A DNA stretch of 64,000 nt, taken from NCBI GenBank assembly GCA_040755395.1, contig JBFMAX010000006.1:1-64000 (forward strand). Reading direction: 5' to 3'. Within the stretch, counting starts at the first letter, position 1; the number at the start of each line of letters is the position of its first letter. The notes beneath the pieces were generated by a model. That model worked only from the letters and a program-made list of their open reading frames with translations, did no database searches and had not been told where the DNA came from. The translations under genes and the position numbers were made by a program. Positions 62,094-64,000 of this stretch are shown here, one piece after another. The DNA is from Nitrospirota bacterium (GTDB taxonomy: Bacteria > Nitrospirota > Nitrospiria > Nitrospirales > Nitrospiraceae).

Positions 62094-62612
62094 ATGAAAC
62101 TCACGGTGACTGTGACAGAAGCTCATCAGGGCAAAGCCCTCGATATCGACTGCGACCAGGAAACGATCACGCTCGTAGGGATCAACGGCGAGCGCCTGGG
62201 GACGCTGACCTGGGAGGCCGTCATCGAGCGGATTCTCGCTTCCGATGAAGACTCACGCTTTGCGCACAGCCGAGCCCATCCGCGGGCGCCGCTGGCGATC
62301 CGAGTCCGCTACACGACGCCGGAAGGAAAACAGTTCGACAGCCTCACCGGAGGTATCGGCGGGGGCGGATTGTTCATCGAGAGCAGCGCCCCGCTTCCGC
62401 AGGGCACCGAATTGGCCGTGGAATTCGCGCTTCCCGACCGGCCCTGGGAGAAGCTCAAGGCCAGGGCCAAGGTCGCCTGGACCCGGAACAAGCCCGAACG
62501 CTACCTGCTCTTTCCCGGCATGGGCGTGCAGTTCACGGACATCGCGCCGGAAGCCCGCGCGCAGGTCCTGGAACTCGTCAATGCGCTGAACCGGAATCGG
62601 GCGCTGAGCTGA
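62094..62612 (+). CDS. PilZ-like protein, tandem paralogue 2
   Basis: A 172-residue protein alignable end to end with its upstream neighbour: HQGKALDID, ITLVGINGERLGTLTWEAVIERIL, RAPLAIRVRYTTPEGKQF, GGIGGGGLFIESSAPLPQGTELAVEF and FPGMGVQFTDIAPEARAQVLELV. Same glycine-rich replacement of the PilZ second motif. It follows 28 bases after paralogue 1 and is likely cotranscribed. Its 3' end overlaps the convergent HEAT lipoprotein gene by 35 bases. Confidence 0.8.
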   Translation: MKLTVTVTEAHQGKALDIDCDQETITLVGINGERLGTLTWEAVIERILASDEDSRFAHSRAHPRAPLAIRVRYTTPEGKQFDSLTGGIGGGGLFIESSAPLPQGTELAVEFALPDRPWEKLKARAKVAWTRNKPERYLLFPGMGVQFTDIAPEARAQVLELVNALNRNRALS

Positions 62613-63378
62613 TCTGCTCGCTCGCCCACCTGGCCCAGCGGCGCACTCCCGCATCCGCATCGTCCGCCGCCACCTTTTCCAAGTCGGCAACGGCCGCTCG
62701 GTCGCCGATCTTTCCCAGGCGAAATGCCGCTTCGGCTCGCACGCCGACGGCAGGATCGTGCAAGAGACGTTCGCGGAGCAGGGGAATCGCCCGCGAATCG
62801 GCCAACTCCCCCAGCGCCGCAACCGCTCCCTGTCGAACCTCCGCATCGTCATCCCGGAGCGCCTCAACGAGAGCCGGATACGCTGGCGGCGCATCGAGCG
62901 AGAGGAGCGCGTGAACGGCCGCGCGCCGCGTCGCCGCATCGGACGCTTTGAGTGCCCGAGTCAGCCGTTCGACGACGGCTTCCGTTTCTCCGATCTCGGC
63001 GATCGCTCTGGCCGCGCTGAGCCGGACCTGTTCGGAACGATCGCGCAGCCGACCGACCAGAGGCAACGAAGCCCGACCAGCCACGGCCTCCCCAAGCTGG
63101 CCAAGAGCCCAGGCGCTGGCCTGACGGACAGCGGGGTCCGGATCATTCAGCGCCTCGACCAAGGCCTCAGCGGCGCCCGATTGTCCCAGCTTTCCTAAAC
63201 CTTCCGCTGCGGTTCGTCGAACCTCGGGGTCCGCGTCCGCGAGCAGCGACGCCAGATACGAGACGATCGTATCCGGGCTGCGTGGCGGCTCATCTCCATC
63301 GCAGGCCGACAGGAGAACGAGGATGCCGATCAAGAGGAGGATGGTGGGCGAAGGAGCTTGGCGATGGATCGCACGCAA
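62578..63378 (-). CDS. HEAT-repeat lipoprotein
   Basis: A 266-residue protein. The lipoprotein signal peptide (TILLLIGILVLLSAC) is followed by about six HEAT/PBS-lyase-like repeats of about 31 residues: ADPEVRRTAAEGLGKLGQSGAAEALVEAL, DPAVRQASAWALGQLGEA, SEQVRLSAARAIAEIGE, DAATRRAAVHALLSLDA, DAEVRQGAVAALGELADS and AVGVRAEAAFRLGKIGD. The only in-frame start that keeps the signal peptide is a TTG at 63378. Probably an outer-membrane-attached binding scaffold. Confidence 0.8.
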   Translation of the reverse strand: MRAIHRQAPSPTILLLIGILVLLSACDGDEPPRSPDTIVSYLASLLADADPEVRRTAAEGLGKLGQSGAAEALVEALNDPDPAVRQASAWALGQLGEAVAGRASLPLVGRLRDRSEQVRLSAARAIAEIGETEAVVERLTRALKASDAATRRAAVHALLSLDAPPAYPALVEALRDDDAEVRQGAVAALGELADSRAIPLLRERLLHDPAVGVRAEAAFRLGKIGDRAAVADLEKVAADDADAGVRRWARWASEQISSAPDSGSAH

Positions 63379-63414
63379 GGGTCGCTGAAACCGGATTGGA
63401 GGATTGTTGGCTGA

Positions 63415-64000
63415 TCAGGCCGGCTTGGGGGGTTCTTCCTGCACAGCCGGCATCTGTTTGGCCGCTTCGATGGACTGCTCGATCTCTTTCTGAGCGGCGT
63501 CCATTTCGGCTTGAATGGTGCGCATCTCCGGATCGACCGTGTTGCGGACGTCGGCGACCGCCTGCCGGAACGTCCGGAGCGCATCGCCCAGTCCGGACCC
63601 GAGACTCTGCATATCCTGAGGCGAGAGTCCCCCTGATTGCGACGCCGCCTGCGCCTGCTGTGCGGCCTTCTGCTTGAGGGCCGCCTGTTGTGCCTGCACC
63701 CGAGCGACGGCCTCTTTGTTCACGATTGCGGAGGGACGCTTCGCAACCGGCTTGGGCTGCGCGCTCGGAGGCAACGGCGGATATTGCGCCCGCGCGACGG
63801 GAGGCGGAGTCGCCATCCGCTCCTCCATCGTCGGCGGCTGGTGCCCCTGAGCGCCGGCGGAGGCGGGGCTCGCCGCAGCGGGCGGCGCAGCTTGTGCCGC
63901 CTTGACAACCTTGGGTTGCGCTTCCTGGGGCCCAAGATTCGCCATAAGCGCAGCCGTGGTTCCTGGAGTCAGTTCCGGACCCGGTGTGTAGGGCGCCGTC
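63415..64000 (-). CDS. Pro/Ala- and Gln-rich protein, N-terminus beyond the window
   Basis: A reading frame open to the window edge. The visible part contains a proline/alanine-rich stretch (PPAAASPASAGAQ, ARAQYPPLPPSAQPKP), an Ala/Gln coiled stretch (VQAQQAALKQKAAQQAQAA) and a charged amphipathic C-terminal helix region ending EEPPKPA. An ATG at 63945 could be the start, but the frame continues upstream without a stop, so the protein is probably longer. No family recognised. Confidence 0.6.
   Translation of the reverse strand, partial: TAPYTPGPELTPGTTAALMANLGPQEAQPKVVKAAQAAPPAAASPASAGAQGHQPPTMEERMATPPPVARAQYPPLPPSAQPKPVAKRPSAIVNKEAVARVQAQQAALKQKAAQQAQAASQSGGLSPQDMQSLGSGLGDALRTFRQAVADVRNTVDPEMRTIQAEMDAAQKEIEQSIEAAKQMPAVQEEPPKPA

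Overview
The window looks like a chromosomal segment of a GC-rich bacterium of the phylum Nitrospirota, most probably genus Nitrospira. The strongest pointer is a periplasmic chlorite dismutase whose sequence closely matches, from memory, the enzyme of Candidatus Nitrospira defluvii. Supporting pointers are the argD-F-G-H / radical SAM / lysA-dapA-dapB block, the LL-diaminopimelate aminotransferase route to lysine, and many small zinc-ribbon, PilZ, HEAT-repeat and lipoprotein genes. No CRISPR array, integrase, transposase or phage structural gene was seen.

Layout. 0-6.4 kb: tail of an unknown gene, a translationally coupled zinc metallopeptidase / ATP-grasp pair, an outer-membrane barrel, a phosphoglycerate mutase and hypothetical genes. 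6.5-17 kb: a same-strand amino-acid block making arginine (argD, argF, argG, argH) and lysine/meso-DAP (lysA, dapA, dapB). It also carries an LptM-like lipoprotein and a B12-dependent-type radical SAM protein ending in an apparent STAS-like domain. 17-28.4 kb: small zinc-binding proteins, transaldolase, family-5 uracil-DNA glycosylase, MltD-like transglycosylase, glycerate 2-kinase overlapping a three-domain PEP-synthase/rifampin-phosphotransferase-like protein, the cld operon (cld is broken by one base), and rmuC.

28.4-33.6 kb is the accessory region of most interest. It has visibly lower GC and is bordered on the left by a palindromic repeat. It encodes a YprB-DUF429 double RNase-H-fold nuclease, a short adenylosuccinate-synthetase homologue carrying GSEGKG (the substitution known from phage PurZ) instead of GDEGKG, a membrane-anchored dCTP-deaminase-fold protein lacking the catalytic Glu, a small two-helix membrane protein and a NUDIX hydrolase. 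I infer a nucleotide-modification or nucleotide-sensing system, possibly for defence; this is a hypothesis.

33.6-45 kb: PilZ protein, panC-folK, dapL, glutamine amidotransferase, methyltransferase, hypothetical membrane proteins and lipoproteins, histidine phosphatase, a beta-propeller lipoprotein, tRNA-Val and a TPR protein. 45-49.4 kb: dksA-like gene and the classical recR / ybaB / dnaX / SRP RNA / tRNA-Ser group. 49.7-57.3 kb: AsmA-like protein, MscL with a zinc ribbon, a second copy of the palindromic repeat, and a VOC / PPOX / substrate-binding-protein operon divergent from a CGNR regulator across a symmetrical operator-promoter. 57.7-64 kb: tRNA-Leu, the tig-clpP-clpX proteostasis operon, two tandem PilZ-like paralogues, a HEAT-repeat lipoprotein and a partial Pro/Ala-rich protein running off the end.

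Many starts were moved inward from the longest open frame on the basis of Shine-Dalgarno sequences, signal peptides or family length. Those choices are stated in the entries.
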